A stretch of 64,000 bases of DNA from Dasypus novemcinctus (GCF_030445035.2 NC_080698.1:4037501-4101500), one strand, 5' to 3'; counted from the stretch's first letter, positions 30,988 to 44,214 are shown. Made by a program: numbers and translations. Notes: a model not told the origin generated them from the letters alone.

Positions 30988-31607
30988 ATGCATGTGCAGG
31001 CGTGTGCACCGGCATGAGACAGGACTAGCGGGCTCCTCACAGCCTGTCCTTGTGGCCGAACACTGCCCAGCCCACAAGGACTCAGGTCAAGAAATGAAAC
31101 ACGGATCATTTCCAGGTCTTACTCCTTATGTCTTTTGGCTTAAAAGTTATAAACGGTTTAAAAATGATAAACAGATTCATGAAGAACAGAAGCATAGAAA
31201 AAGCAAAAGCCCCAGATCCTTCCGCAATGTGCATGTGAACACCGTATGCGCACACGGCACGCAGATTAAAAACACTGAAAGTGGGCTCCTGCTCTGGCCA
31301 CGTGCAGTCACTAGTGTGTCCTGCACAGCCGTGGTGCCGGCCTTCTGCCTGTGGCAGCGTGGCCTCCTGGGGCGGCACGTGTCGTGTTTCATTTAGCCGT
31401 TCCCCCATGGTGACCAGCAGCCCCACCTCCTCACCAGTTACAAGCAACGCGGCCGTGGACCTCCATGCATGGTGTTTCTGCCAGCTGGATTTCCAGAGCA
31501 GTTGGGGTCTCCGAATGGTGGTGCCAGTTCTGCTCCTACCGAGAGAGCAGGGGAGGGGCTACTGGATAGTCGTGAACTTTTCATTTTTATCCATCTGATA
31601 GGACAAC
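30988..31607. other. unassigned intergenic sequence
   Basis: Sequence downstream of the retrotransposon, probably the continuation of the former GASK1A 3' flank. The latter half (31140-31480) has an L1-like flavour but is too decayed to call. No AATAAA with clear 3'-end context was found. Confidence 0.35.
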
Positions 31608-32013
31608 CTTTTTTTTTTTTCAAGATTTATTCTTTAAAATGTATTTCTCTCCCCTCCCCCTATTGACTGTTCTCTGTGTTGATTCACTTTGTGTTCTTCT
31701 GTGTCCGCTTGGATTCTTGCCAGCAGCATTGGCAATCTGTGTCTCTTTTTGTTGCATCAGCTCTCTGTGTGTGCAGCACCACTTCTGGGCAGACTGCACT
31801 TTTTTTGCACAGGGCAACTCTCCTTACGGGGCGCACTCCTTGCGCTTGGGGCTCCCTTACATGGGGGACACCCTTGCGTGGCACGGCACTCCTTGTGTGC
31901 ATCAGCACTGCGTGTGGGCCAGCTCACCACATGGGTCAGGAGGCCCTGGATTTGAACCCTGGACCTCCCATATGGTAGGTGGACGCTCTATCAGTTGAGC
32001 CAAATCCGCTTTT
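31608..32013 (-). repeat. DAS-III SINE, full length, antisense
   Basis: A poly-T (31608-31620) opens the reversed element. The DAS-III body follows in reverse, and the complement of the tRNA-like head closes it ('tcagttgagccaaatccgc' near 31991). The 119-codon forward frame (31639-31998) is a translation of the SINE. Similar frames occur across the other DAS-III copies. Confidence 0.85.
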
Positions 32014-32016
32014 CCT

Positions 32017-33000
32017 TAATCGCTGATGAGGCCATCTTCCATTAATTTATTAGGCATCTGTATGTTCTTTTCCATGAATTTCTTTTTTAAATAGATATGT
32101 TTATCCTTTTTTATTAATTTGTTAGAGATCTTTGAATCCAGTTAGTGTAATCAATTCGGTATGTTGTAAATATATTCTTCCAGGTTGTCATTGGTCTCTT
32201 AACTGTTTATGGAGTCTTTGGCCAAACAGAAAATTTTGATTTCCGTGTAGTTAGGTCTCTTTCCCTTTAAGGCTTCTGCATTTCATGCCTTCTTGGAAAG
32301 GCTGCCACTGTTTCAAGATTGTTGAAATCATCTCCTGTGTTTCATTCCAGTACTTACACAGTATTTCTCTTATGCTCATTCTAAAGCCATGTAACATTCA
32401 TATTTAAGAACGGTGTGAGGTAGAGATTTAACTTCAGGGTTGCTCTTTTTCCCAAATGGATAATCGTTCCAGTGGTTTTTTCCAAGTCTACCCTTTCTCT
32501 ACTCTTACTAGACCCTAAGTTCTCCTGTGTCCAGAGCTCCGTGGTGAAGTCCCTTCTGTTCCACTGATTTTTTTTTCCATTCCAGCCTCGATACAACACT
32601 GTTTTAATTGAAGTTACTTTATTGTGGGTTCTGCTATCTGGCAGGGCAGGCTCCCATCTTTTTATTCTACTTGATCGTCTTTTCCTTTGCTATTGTGGTG
32701 CGTTTCTCTTTACTACGATCATGTCAGCCTGGAAGCAGGCTGCCCCACCTCCGTTCTCCTCGACCCCCGCTGGTGTTTCACTGAATTTATAGATTAATCT
32801 GAGGGCATCTGACTCCTTTGAGGTATTGAATGTTCCCATACAGAGACACGGTTTTCCAATCCATTCTTTGATAACCTCCTGTAACATTTTAAATTTTCAA
32901 CAATAAAAGCTCATTTTAAGCTACAATTTGTACTGCTTTTAGGAATGGGTTTTTTCTTGATTACATTTTTTATACCTTCCTGGAATGAATAGGCTTTTGG
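32017..33000 (-). mobile_element. antisense L1 fragment
   Basis: The plus strand reads as the complement of an old L1 3' half, for example 'aaattttgatttccgtg' near 32230, 'ttcattccagtacttacac' near 32341 and 'tttcttgattacattttt' near 32950. It is decayed and without a coding frame. Confidence 0.6.
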
Positions 33001-33299
33001 ATGCTCGGGGGGACTCCGAGCTCAGCCCTGCCTGGTCAGCAGAGCTCCAGGGCCAGCCCTGCCTCCAGTGGCTGCCTCAGGTGCCCTCGGCGGGGAGCAG
33101 CTCTGCTGGGGACCTCCCCACCTTCTGCCTCACAACAGTCTTTATTTTTAACCCTTAAAAATAACTTATATTTTACTTTTCAGGACTGCTTTAGAGAAAG
33201 AACTTCAGCAAAAGAGAGAAGTGGACTTGAGCGCGGGAACTCTGGGTTCACACCTGGGCTTGGGCACCTGGTGCAGGTGGCAGGTTTTACTGTAGGAAC

Positions 33300-33490
33300 C
33301 ACCGAGTGCCAGGTATGTGCCAGGCGCTGGGGCTCTTGCTTTACGTGGGTTTAAGCATCTCACCCCATCACCACCAGCAGCTGGGGGTCATCATCTCCGT
33401 TTCACAGATGAGCCACAGAGAGGTTACGCAAGTTTCCCAGGGCCACCCGGAATTGAAATCCAGGTGGGAGCTGTGCAGGTCTCAGCCCCA
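33300..33490 (-). repeat. MIR SINE, antisense
   Basis: A reversed MIR-family unit: 'gtgccaggcgctgggg', 'tttcacagatgagccacagag', in split form near 33400, and 'ccagggccacccgg' occur in the right order and spacing. Confidence 0.7.
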
Positions 33491-34079
33491 GGACCACCAG
33501 TAAAGATGCCCACACCCTGCGCCAGCCGCCCACCGGCCCTCTTCCCACAGTCCCCGGCTCCGGAGCCCAGAGGAGGCAGGGCCAGCAGCCCAAGAGGTGC
33601 AGCGGCAGGGGATGACTGTCTGCCAAGCACGTCTGGGTGCATCTGGCTCCCTGCCCGCTGCTCTTTGCTTTTAAAGTCTGCTCAGTCCATTAACCGGGTC
33701 TTTCTCGCAAACTTGAAACTTCATCTTTCTTATCCCCAAACAGAAGAAAAGCCCCAGCGCCGGCCGTTCCCTCATGCTTCCCGCGGCCAGCCCCTCTGGA
33801 AGGAGCAGTGTGGCGACGTGCCAGGCAAAGCGGCAGCCGGGCACCCTGCTTGGGGGGGCCGGGGGCAGGGGCTCGAGGTCTCCCCAGGACCCCCAGGCCA
33901 GGCCCCGCACGTCACCCTGAGCAGGCCGGGTCCGAGGAGACGGGAGGTGGCAGCACAGGCTCACGGCCCTCGAGCTGCAGCCCCAGCCGTCCCCAGAGCC
34001 GAAAACCAAAACCTTTTTACGTGTTCGGTGCTGAAACCCGTGCCCTCAGGTGAGCGTCCGCACGTTTCCCTGCGCTTGG

Positions 34080-35850
34080 TCACTGGGTGCGAGACCCGCC
34101 GAGGAGGCTGCGTGACACGGGTGTAGGCCCCGCGCGGCCTCGCTCCGAGCACGTCAGAACCCGGAATCCCGTGGCCGCGAGGGCTCGGGGCTGCGGGCCG
34201 GGACTAACTGCTTAGCGCGGCCGGGCCGCGCCGGGGCTCGCGCGGCTTCGCTCCTCCCCGGGGCCTCCAGCCGTGTCGCGGTGGGTCCCGAGGGCCCTCC
34301 AGGCGTCGGGCTCGGGGTGGGCGCCGGGCCGAGGGGCTCCGTGGGGTCCCGTCGGGCGCCCCGCTCGGCGCGGCGCTTCCTGGCCTGGCTTTGCCGTGGC
34401 CGCCATCTCTCTGTGGGTTGTGCTGCTCTAACCCCGTGGCTTTCCTGGGAGGCTCTCGGGGTATCCTGACCGGGTCCACACCCAGGGGTCTGCACTGAGG
34501 ATCCTGAGCCGGGAGAGGAGGGTCCGAGCCGGGCTGCCCGGACAGCGGCTCTTTCCCTGGAGGGGCGGTGGGGTGTCCCCCTCCCCCGGGCGCGGCCCCC
34601 CAGGGTCCCCAGGAGCCTGAGAGGGGAGGCAGCCCCGCGGCTGCTTTGGCCCGTCGTCCCCGTTGGGGCAGGGCTGGGGCGGCCGGGCCATCGAGGGTCC
34701 ACGGTTGGTGCGCCCTGCTCCCCGGCGGCGCAGGCTCTGTGACCGCGGGGAAGCGCGCGCCGCCGCTGGGCCCCCCATCCGGCAACGCTGCCTCGAGGCG
34801 CCAGAAAGGTCAGTGGTGGCTGGTGAGTGACCCAGAGGCTGCGCCAGCCTGGGGGCGGGCAGAGGACGCGAGCGCCCACACGCCCTGGGGAGCCTGGACC
34901 GCAGGCGCAAGCCCTGCGCGAGCTCCGGGCGGCCTCTCCGGGGCGCCTTGCCCCGCGGGGTGCAGGTCCTGTCCCTGGAGCCCCGAGGGACCCTCAGCGC
35001 GGGGACCCGCCGGCCGGCCCTCTGCACCCACCTCCTCCCGGCATCGCCCCTGCCCGCCGCTGGGCCTGAGGCCCGGGGACCCTGAGCACCGCCCGGCGCT
35101 GGCCGGCGCTGCCGGCACCGAAGGCTCTCGGGTCAGCTCCAGCCAGAGAGGACGAGCCGGCGGCCTGGGGGGCCGTTACCACGCCAGGGGCTCCCCAAGC
35201 CCCCGCCGAGCTCGGCCTGGCACTGCCGCCCCGACTCTCCACCTGGGCCCCCGCTCCCAGCGCCCTTCACCCGGCTGCTCCGGGTGCGTGTGGGTGCCGC
35301 CGAGCAGGGCAGCCCGGCCCGGGGTGCTGGCGCGGGGCAGGGGAGGCCAGGAAGGCGCGTCTCCCCCGTGCCGGGGACCCACCCAGACCCGGGCAGGGCG
35401 CTGCGGGCGCTGCGGGCGCTGCGGGGTGAAGAGCGCAGACGTCACCGCAGCAGCTCGGGCCGCGGGCCCCGTCCCTCCCGACGCTTGGGGCGATGCCGCG
35501 TCCCACGGCCGTGCGTCCTGTGCCCAGGGGGACGCTGGCCACCTGGTGCCTTGGGGCCGGGAGGCCCGGCCGTGTGCTGGCTCTGCCGCCCCGCCTCGTC
35601 CTCTGTTCTCTCTTGACTTGGCTGCCGTCCGAGTCCAGGCTTGAGCCAGCACCAAGCTCCGCGGCCGGGCGCATGGAGGCGCCCCCCGGGCCAGCCCGCC
35701 TGCTCCTCGGCAGGGCCGGGACGGGGCCTGAACGTGGCCCTTCCAGAGGGCGCCCGGCGCCGGCGGGCCCTGGGGTCCAGGCGCACGTGCGAGGATTCGC
35801 TGTCCAGGGACAGGAGGGGACTGCTGGGTTCTGTGAGTCGGGCAATTTGG
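34080..35850. promoter_or_regulatory. orphan CpG-rich block between convergent genes
   Basis: This is a roughly 1.8 kb block of very high GC with dense CpG, without recognisable coding sequence. It includes a short (GCTGCGGGC)n run near 35398-35425. It lies between the 3' ends of GASK1A and POMGNT2, where a promoter of either gene is not expected. Frames of 358 codons (+) and 241-264 codons (-) overlap each other, are Arg/Pro/Gly/Ala-rich and match nothing I know. It could be an unmarked promoter of a noncoding or alternative transcript, or simply a GC-rich isochore patch. Confidence 0.45.
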
Positions 35851-38800
35851 GGACCCGAGAAGTCCTGCAGTGCGTTTCAGAATAAGCCCAAACCCGAGCG
35901 GCATCATTCCAAGAGGAGGGTCCTGGAACGGAGAAGACTTGGGAGGGAGGAGGAAAGCGTCAGCTTTCACCCTGAAGGGACACGCCGCTCTGCAGACGTC
36001 AGCCGTTGGCTAGAGGGCAGGACAGACGCCGAGGCCCGCGTGAGAGCGAAGCGCCAGCGGGAGACCCGGCCGCGCCCTGCGCGTTCCAGCACGGCCGCTG
36101 CTTGGGGATCAGATCACAGTTACGAGGAAACGACCCTGACGGTGAGGGCGGCAAGTGCTCGGCCGCGGCCCGTCCTCGCCCTGCCGTGCCCGCCGTCCGT
36201 GCCTGGCAGACGCCGCGCAGAGGTCGGCCCTGCGTCTCCTGTGTAGGACGTGTTTAGGCCAAGGAACCAGCACGTGCCCGCACCCAGGGCGAGCCGGCTG
36301 TCAACCACTGGCCACGGAAAGGGTGCGGGAGAGGCTCCCTAGACCCCGACCCGGCTGCGGGCGGGAAGCCGCCCTCCTGCTTCCCCACGGCCACCCCGGG
36401 GGAGCTGCGCCCCCGTGCATGCAAAGATGCGGGGCAGAGCGCCTCCAGGGAGGGGTGGCCAAGGAAGCCCCAGGGCTGCCGGCCGCAGGAGAGGACTTTG
36501 ACAAGCAGAGAGACATTTGTCAGGACCGCTTCGTCCTGCCACGCCGGGAAACAAGGGCTGCCTGGGGCGATGGTGGGTGGACGGTGGCGGTCCAGCCTGC
36601 ACTGCCTGCCCGAGGAGCCTCCGGCGGTGCCCGGCTGCAAAGCTGCCTGCTCGGACCAGCCCCCCGGCGAGGTCTCTGGCTGCAAATCAGACTCGCCCCT
36701 TAGATGCTCTCGTGGGGCTCTGGAGGTGGAAGGGCGCGGCGGGTCTTCCCGCCCCCTCTAAATTCCCCGAAGGCGGGGTGGGGGGGAGGGGGTCTCCTTC
36801 CAGCTGCCTGGGCACTGGGGGCAGGCGCGGCGTGGCGGAGCGGTGGTGCGCATCGGCGGCAGCTGCGCCAGCGGCTGACCTCCTGACCTCGGATCCCAGC
36901 TGCACTTGAGGTCCCTGACTGGCGCCAGGGGCAGCGACGTACGAGGTGGTGGTCCCAGAACCGTTCCTGGAGCGCTTCCAGCCCTAACTTAATTTTGAAG
37001 GAATTACAGATCCACTGGAAGCTGCATAGTTAGTGCAGGGAGGTCCCCTTGAAGGCTTCCCAGTAACTCCAAAGGCTACATCTTACGCAACGACGGGAGA
37101 AAATGAAAACCAGGGAAGCGGCGGTGGCGTGCCGCCTGGGTTGTCGTTGCATCACACGTGCAGATTCATTCACCACCGCTGGATTTCAACACGAGGCCCT
37201 CCTCGTGCCTCGCCGTCCCCGCCTTCCCACCGCCGTAGTTCTGTCGTTAGAACGCCGTGTGGCTGGCTCACGCACCCGTGGCTGACTTCCCTCACTCGGC
37301 CTAAGGCTTCTGGGACGCCCTGAGCGTCTCTTCGCAGCTGAGCAGAGTGCCCTGGGTCACAGCTTCCCACATAGCAATCACCAACGACAGCTGGGAGCAG
37401 GCGGCGCAGGCTTTGTGGGCAGCTTTTGCTTCTCCGGGATAAATGGCTGGCTCCCATGGCACGTGTATTTTTAGTTGTTTTAAGAAACTGCCGATCCGTT
37501 TTTCAGAGCAGCTCTGCCGCTGTACCTCCCCAGCAATGCGCAGCCAGTTTCCCTGCATCCTCGCAGCATTTGTTGTCATTTTCATTTTAGCTGGCCAGGA
37601 TTGAGTCTCCCCTCCCCACCAGCATTTTTGTTTTCTCACCTGGAAAATGGGGGTGTTCTGGGAATGTTGGGGGATTATTTAGCTCATGGTTGTCCAACAA
37701 AACCCTCTGCTCCATTTTCCTTTAGCAGGAGAAAAGCTGTGTTGTCAAATATTGCATGGGGCATAGTAATACTATAAAGGGTTATTTATCTGGAATTTGC
37801 GCTTCACTGGGCATTCTGAGTTTTATTTGCTGAATCTAGCAAGCATAGAGGAAGGCTGGCCTGAAGCCGTCAGTCTGAAAGCACGACATCCAAACCAGAT
37901 CCCTGATTGTTTTCGTGACAAAAGCTCCCAGGAGTCAAGGACCACATCTTTTTGGGCTTTTTATTCCCAGGATCCAGGACAGAAGTACCTTGAATTCTAA
38001 CGGGTTTGTGTGTGCTTTTGTGACATTTTTGAGGGGTAAAGACATGTAGTTTTCTGGCAATCCCACTGTTGAGCGGGAGGGGCCTGTTACGTTAGAACTT
38101 GGGGGCCTTTGGAGAACTCAGACGGCCTCGGGCCCACCCCTCTGCCCCCCCAAGGCCCGCGTCCTCGCTGTGGGCAGGGCTGATGCTGCGTGGCCGGCCT
38201 TCTTCTCTTGCTGGGGAGGGGCCTGGAGCCCCACAGCCTGCCCTGTCCTGGAGGGAGACCCCAAAGGGCCGGCCTCGGGGGAGGCAGCCTTGCCTCTCGG
38301 CCCCGGTGCTGCCGCGGGAGCCCACGCAGGCCTGTGGTCACGGACACGTGGGCAGGGAGGTGGCGGGGCAGGTATCTCTCGCCCCTTCCCTCCCCGGCGT
38401 CTGGGAGGCCTGGCACTGCCCTCCTGTCCTGTGCCACCTCGTGGGGCTGCATGGCCTGCCGGGCAGCGCCTGGCGCAGAGGCACGAGGCTGAGTGGCTGC
38501 GGCGGGGGCCTGGACCACAGCTGGGCTCTCCCCTCGGGCCCCCCTCCCATTTCTGGCACCCCTGCTGCCACCCTCCCTAGAGCCACACGCTGGGCGGGCA
38601 GACGAGCCCCTGGCCTGAGCAGCTTCCGTGCGCCTCCTGGCTGCCTGCCTCACCGCGCCTTTGACGGGGCAAAGTGGAACGCAGGTTTACAGCAAACAGG
38701 ACAGACAGACGCTCTCGATGCCCTTTATGCTAAACGAACTCTTGTAACTCCTGTATGATTAAAAAGGAAACCACTTTGGTTACTAAATTTCCAGAGTTTC

Positions 38801-41800
38801 CAAGCCTGTGGATATGGGGATGATGGAAGCGGGCTGTACCTCGTAGGCAGACTGCAGGAACGTGCATTTCGCAACATAAATTAAACCTCCATAAAGGAAA
38901 GTACTGGAGGAGCCGCGGGAGTGACAGTGCTGCCAGAGGCGGTCCTGGGGGGCTGCCGGCACCGTCTGGGCTCCTGCGCCAACCGTATGGCCCAGGAGAG
39001 AGGTTAATTCCTGATTCCACACCATGGAATGTTCTAGAACCAACTGGAATCCAGTTTTCAAGGGTCATGCACAGTGACATGGCAAAGCGTTCATATTATA
39101 ACTTTAAAGGAGAAGAAGCACAACAGGACAAATGTCATTTGTAAAGAGCAGTTCCTTGACAAGTGCATGTGATGCTGGAGGGACAGAACTGTTAGCAGGA
39201 CCGCGGTGGGATTGGAGGGGGGTTTTACTTTGTTATACCTTCCTATGTAGTTGGAATTTTACATGCTCGTGTAGCTTTTATTTTCAAAAATTAATGCTAT
39301 TTAAATAGCACTTTGTTTACAATTCACCTGCTGCGAGAGAAACCATTCTCCGTTGAACAATGTATGACTATTCTAGCGTTGGGTGGTTTACACATGACTT
39401 GGGAGGGCTGGAGGCACAGGCTCTGGAATTCCCTGCCTTGGGTGAGACAGGAGGGCTGCCGAGCCGCGAGCCACGAGCCGCGAGCCACCGCAGGGGCCTG
39501 CGAACCGGCAGCCTGTGGAGTCTTGCGCCCTCTCCTGCTCCTGGATGCCACCAGCCTTCGAGGGCGTCACTTTGAAAGACTCGAAACGGCGTGGGCGATC
39601 CACCGCAAAGGGGTCTGGAAACAGTTTCAAGTGATCCAGCCCCACAGAAGAAGCTGGAGATGCTGAGCGAGCCAGGAGGCATTTTGCCCCAAACTGAAAA
39701 CCAAGCACACGACACTGCCGGATGTCCGCTTTCTTCTTCTCTTTAACTCCTTTTAAGTTTTTGTTCTATTCTCTGGCCGCTGCTCTCAGTTTTGTGAAAT
39801 CTCTTTCAGTACCAGTTTACTTCGATAAATGACACTGTGAAAAACAGGATCTGATGAAATCTTCTCACCTGGAGGCCCACGTTTAAACCTGGAGGTGCTG
39901 AGCACAGAAGGCGTCCCAGTCAAACCCTCCCAGGCGGAAAACGCGCCTCCTCGTACCTGACACGTGGCGAAGCCTTAGCTGCCGGCATGCCAAGCGCAGC
40001 CCACCTGCCTCTGTGGGTGGCTTGGCCTGGGTGCAGACACACCCTGGGCGGTGAGCCCGGGGAGCCAGGAGCGGCAGGGGGAGGAAAGCCCGGGACTGAA
40101 AGGCCAGGACGCCGGCACCGGCCTCGGCCCTCTGAACGGCCAGCCCGTCGCCGTGGGTGCCGTCTCCAGCCTAAACCCTCACGGTGCGGCTCAGCTGTCC
40201 TTTCAGAAAGCAGTCCACTAGAAGCCCGCCGCCATGCCACAGCGAGCCACTGCTGCCCAGGGCAGGAAAGAGGGCTGTGAGCGCAGGGCCTGGCGAGGCG
40301 CAGGGCCACCCCTCCGCAGGCGCGCTCTGCTGTCCCTGGAGTCTCCTGGCCCATCTGAAGGCAGGCAGGAAGCCCCTCACCCACCGCGCTCTCCACCTCT
40401 TCTGGAGCCTTCTTGGTCGAGAGCCGCACAAGACAGCACCCACATGGGGCTTGGGGCCTGCCACAGAAGAAAACACTTCCCCAGGAGGATGGGACGGAGT
40501 TGGGGTTTGTGGGGGTGGCAGGCATAATCACCTGGAGAGCTGGAGGAAACACAAATGGGATTTCCCAGCAGAGCTGACCCTTGTGCTGAGCAAGGTGTAA
40601 CTGTATAGTGTGTAGAGGGCACTGACCTGAAATGAGCTTGGTGACCACTGGGCAGCCACCACCCAGATCACATGACGACCCCCAAGCGTCCTGCCCCCTG
40701 CCCTCCCTCCACTTCCTGGTGTCACCGGAGCCTTGCTTTCCTGTCCTAGGACTCCAGACGGGACAGCGCAGAAGGCACGCTCAGGTCTGCTCCTCTGCAC
40801 GACGCTGGCTTGTCCGTGCCACCGCGTGCGCCCCCCGCTTCTGTTTCTTTTGCTTCTGTATGCTGTGTGCACACACCTGCTCTACACCTGGTGATGGACG
40901 CCTGGGCTGTTCCCAGCTGGGGCTCCGATGGCTGAAGCTATGAACGTCCTCACATGTGCCCTCCCGGTGACGTAGGCACGCGCTTCCCTCGGCACACCGG
41001 AGGGCTGGCCTGCTGCGCGGGGGCTGGGTGCTCAGCTCACACACACCAGCGGTGCTGAGCGCTGGCTTTTGCCGGAGGCTCAGGCGTGGGCTCACCGGCG
41101 CCCTGCTGTGGTGGCGGATGGGGGCGTGGCCAGAAGGAAGGTCCTGGGTAAAGGCAAGGTCACGGAGGCGTGTGGCAACCAAGGGAGCGCCCTGCTCTGC
41201 CCCTGCCGTGGACGGCGGCCGTGCTCTGAGGCCAGTGCAAACAGCGCTGCGGTGGCCCTTCCCGGCAGCCCTCGGCCAGGACGGAGCGCGTGGCAGGGCT
41301 CCTCAGTGGACTCTGGCTCAAGAGGTCCTGACGGACCTGCCACGGGCCCGAGGCTTCCTACGCGACCCCTTTTCCTCCCTCTCCTTTACATCAGAAAAGC
41401 TGAAAACTTTACCCTTCTCCTCCTCTGACGAATCTGACCTTGAGATAACCTCCCGGCTCTGTTGCCATGGCAGCCAGACCGGTGGAAGCCAGTGTGGTGC
41501 GAGGTGAAAACGAGCCCGACTGACCACGTCTGGACTGCGAGGATGACTGCGCCGCAGTATCCGGGCAGCCACAGCGGTGTGGGCGATGCCCCTCACGGGC
41601 GCGCCCCTCCAGCCACCCTGAACCACCACCTGCCACGAGAGAACTGGCTCCGATGGGGCCGGGCTCCCAGGCCAGGGCGGCCCCGCTCCACACGTGGCTC
41701 CCACCGCCTTGCCCTTGAGCAGGCGCTAGTGAGAGAACGAGCGTGGCCCCTGGCCTGACGCTGCCGGCTGGGGGTCCTGGCCCATGGCCTTCTAGGAAAC

Positions 41801-42044
41801 CCAGTGCCCGCATGGCCTTGCGGCTGCTGTCTGGGGTCTGAGCAGGACTCCGGGTGGACGCTGCTCTGGGGGCCCGGCCCCCTCCCACCACCTCCGGCTT
41901 GGCCCACCTAGATGGAGATGGGACCAGGAGCAGGGTCGGGAGGAAATCCAGCCGCCCGCCTCGCCTCAGCCCGACACAGACCTGCCCCCTCTCCTCGGCT
42001 GACCCTGGGGTTCAAGCCTCTGCCAGGGTCCCCAATAAGATGTG
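35851..42044. other. intergenic sequence between GASK1A and POMGNT2
   Basis: Mixed GC-rich intergenic DNA with no recognised gene, RNA gene or strong repeat. A short direct repeat (agccgcgagccacg type) occurs near 39458-39488. The many 60-240-codon frames, such as 39920-40648 (-) and 41409-41891 (-), overlap on both strands and have no family resemblance. Confidence 0.4.
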
Positions 42045-42480
42045 ACCAGGACGTTTATAACCGTTTAATGGACGTTCCCAACACCCCACGCGGGGCTACA
42101 GGCGAATCCACGTTGGTGGAAGCTGACGACGCGCCCATCACACAAGCACGATTATTCGGTTGTCAGAAGCCTGGGTGCCGGCAGGACGCGGAGGAAACGG
42201 CCCCGTAGCTCAGCCCAAGAGCTTCCTCGGGGTGGACTTTCCTTCCTCCTCTGTCCCTTCCCCTCCCCTCTAAGAAACCCATTCGGGGGTCCGGGTGCTC
42301 AGGCTGGGAGAAGGGGAGAGGACAGCTCCACTTCGCAGGGCAGAGGGGAGCTGGGGCACCACAGCAGGGGCGACGAGGCCCCGCGGGGCAGGCTGCGGCG
42401 GCCTTCTCGATGAGTAAAGACCTAAGTACCTGGCCCGGGGCTGCGGGGCTGCCCTCGGCGCGGCGTGGCACGGCCCCTCG
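42045..42480 (-). other. POMGNT2: POMGNT2 3'UTR (proposed)
   Basis: Downstream of the TAG stop on the minus strand, the first plausible polyadenylation hexamer is ATTAAA (plus strand TTTAAT at 42064-42069). That would give a 3'UTR of about 420-440 nt. The human 3'UTR may be longer, so a later site in the window cannot be excluded. Confidence 0.4.
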
Positions 42481-44214
42481 CTACGTGCTGCACACCAGCA
42501 CGTCCGCGAAGGGTCCCAGGAGGGCCTTGTTGAAGATGCAGCGGATCCACACCAGGTAGGTGGTGAAGGGCTTGACGTCCGTGAAGGTGTGGTTCTGCAG
42601 CGCCAGGACGTGGGGCGCGTAGGTGTTCTCGCCCTGCTCCTGCAGCCACACCTCGTACTTGACCTCCCTCACCTTCAGGTACTTGAGGTTCCAGGGGATC
42701 TGCCAGGAGACGGCGAGGCGGGCCTCGGAGGCGCCCCGCACCGACGCCTGGCACCGCGGCTCCCGCACCTTGCCCGGGTAGAGGCCCACGGCCCACTTCT
42801 GCTTCCGCGGCCCGGGCCGGCCCTTCACCACGCGCCGGATGGTCTGCAGGAGGGACGGGACGTCCACCCGGGTGTCCTGGTAGATCCGGAAGAGCCACTC
42901 GGGGTTGCGGCAGCACAGGTGCCGCGGCACCTCCCGGCTCTGCAGGATGCGGGCCTGCTCGGCGCGGTCCAGGTGGGCGATGCCGCCCTGCTCCCAGGGC
43001 CGCTCGGGGTGCGTGACCGTGTTCTCCGGCGCCGTGTTCCGCCAGGCCACGTACTGGAGGTCCATGCCGGGCAGCGTGGCCAGCGTCCTGTAGGGCGTGT
43101 AGTGGTCGGGGTTGACGGCGTACGGGAAGAGCTCGACCACAGCCGCCCCTCGGGGCAGGAAGAGGGCGGTGACCAGCTGGGCGCCGTGCATGCTGACCAG
43201 CATGGAGGCGTTGCTGACCAGCCGGACCACGTCCGCGAAGGCGTGGTCCTCCAGCGACACAGTCAGCGCCTTCATCTGGAACTCCTGGGCCAGCGCCAGC
43301 AGCAGCTCCGCCTCGTTCAGGATGAGCCTGTCGTGGGCGCGGCTGAAGACGAGCAGGTACTCCTCGCCCGGGGGCGCGCCCGCGCCGCTCACGTTCAGCT
43401 TCTCCATCATGAACCGCGCGAACTGCCGGATCTCGGTGCCCGAGACGAGGATGTTGGCCTTGGGGCCCTGCGGCTGGACGAAGCCGTACTGGTACCAGGT
43501 GGTGGTCTTGGAGAGGCCCACGAAGGCGTGGGAGAAGCAGAGCAGGCGGCCCAGCGCCTTCAGCTGCGCGCGCAGGAGGGGCTGCTTGGGGCTGAGGAGC
43601 CGGTAGAGGTCGAAGTGGGCGCCTTCGCCCCAGCCCTCCATGAAGAAGAGCCGGGCCTCGCGCGCCAGGCCTGGGAACTGGCGCAGGGTGTAGAAGAGCG
43701 GCAGCAGGTCGTCGTGGAAGACGTGCATGAGGTTGTCGGGGTTGAAGCGGTTGGCGATGAGCGCCACGTCGGGCACGAACACGGGCTTGGGCAGGAAGCG
43801 CAGGGCGGCGGCCGGCAGCTCCACGAAGTTGAAGTACTGGGCGTTGTGGTCCTCCACGGAGGACAGGTCGAGCAGCGCGGGCTGGAAGCGCCGGGAGCCC
43901 AGGTTGGGCAGCATGGCCGAGGCGTTGCCGTGGAAGAAGACGAACTCCTCGGCCTCGCTGGAGTAGCAGAGCCCCTGGAAGCGGCAGACGCGGTCCGTGT
44001 GGGTGCGGCCCGTGCACACCATGTGCGTGCCGCGCTCCGTCAGGGCCTGCAGCGCCCGCGGGTAGTCCACCCTGGGCGCCGGCTCGGGCGCCTGGCGGCC
44101 CAGGGCCACCTCCGCCTCCAGGGCGGCTGCATGCTCGCGCAGCCGCACGTGCTTCCACAGGACGGCCGCCAGCACCGACACGAGCAGGGCGTTGCACACG
44201 GCCGAGAGGTGCAT
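42481..44214 (-). CDS. POMGNT2: POMGNT2, protein O-mannose beta-1,4-GlcNAc transferase
   Basis: POMGNT2 (GTDC2/AGO61) transfers GlcNAc in beta-1,4 linkage to O-mannose on alpha-dystroglycan in the ER. This makes the core M3 glycan later extended by B3GALNT2, POMK and the matriglycan machinery. Human loss causes dystroglycanopathy. The 577 residues (human 580) start [20 protein letters not shown], a type II membrane anchor (about 4-20). A GT61-type catalytic region follows (about 60-430), with [11 protein letters not shown] (62-72), [19 protein letters not shown] (157-175) and the family motif MHGAQL (342-347). A C-terminal fibronectin type III domain is at about 485-577. N-glycosylation sequons are N97, N274, N335 and N541. 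The open frame continues 84 codons upstream, but the chosen ATG matches the conserved N-terminus, lies 88 bp after a splice acceptor and has A at -3. The whole coding region is in one exon, as in human. GC3 is very high. Confidence 0.98.
   Translation of the reverse strand: MHLSAVCNALLVSVLAAVLWKHVRLREHAAALEAEVALGRQAPEPAPRVDYPRALQALTERGTHMVCTGRTHTDRVCRFQGLCYSSEAEEFVFFHGNASAMLPNLGSRRFQPALLDLSSVEDHNAQYFNFVELPAAALRFLPKPVFVPDVALIANRFNPDNLMHVFHDDLLPLFYTLRQFPGLAREARLFFMEGWGEGAHFDLYRLLSPKQPLLRAQLKALGRLLCFSHAFVGLSKTTTWYQYGFVQPQGPKANILVSGTEIRQFARFMMEKLNVSGAGAPPGEEYLLVFSRAHDRLILNEAELLLALAQEFQMKALTVSLEDHAFADVVRLVSNASMLVSMHGAQLVTALFLPRGAAVVELFPYAVNPDHYTPYRTLATLPGMDLQYVAWRNTAPENTVTHPERPWEQGGIAHLDRAEQARILQSREVPRHLCCRNPEWLFRIYQDTRVDVPSLLQTIRRVVKGRPGPRKQKWAVGLYPGKVREPRCQASVRGASEARLAVSWQIPWNLKYLKVREVKYEVWLQEQGENTYAPHVLALQNHTFTDVKPFTTYLVWIRCIFNKALLGPFADVLVCST

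Noticed and set aside
31639-31998. 119-codon forward frame, and similar frames at 2028-2504, 55320-55676 and 57294-57903
   Set aside because: All are translations of DAS-III SINE copies. The recurring peptide phrases reflect the shared repeat, not a gene family.
34568-35644. 358-codon forward frame in the orphan CpG-rich block
   Set aside because: It is low-complexity and paired with 199-264-codon frames on the other strand. There is no family resemblance and no splice context.
42422-44197. 591-codon reverse frame overlapping POMGNT2 (and a 549-codon forward frame at 42589-44238)
   Set aside because: Both are shadow frames of a very GC-rich coding sequence. The conserved protein lies in the frame called as POMGNT2.
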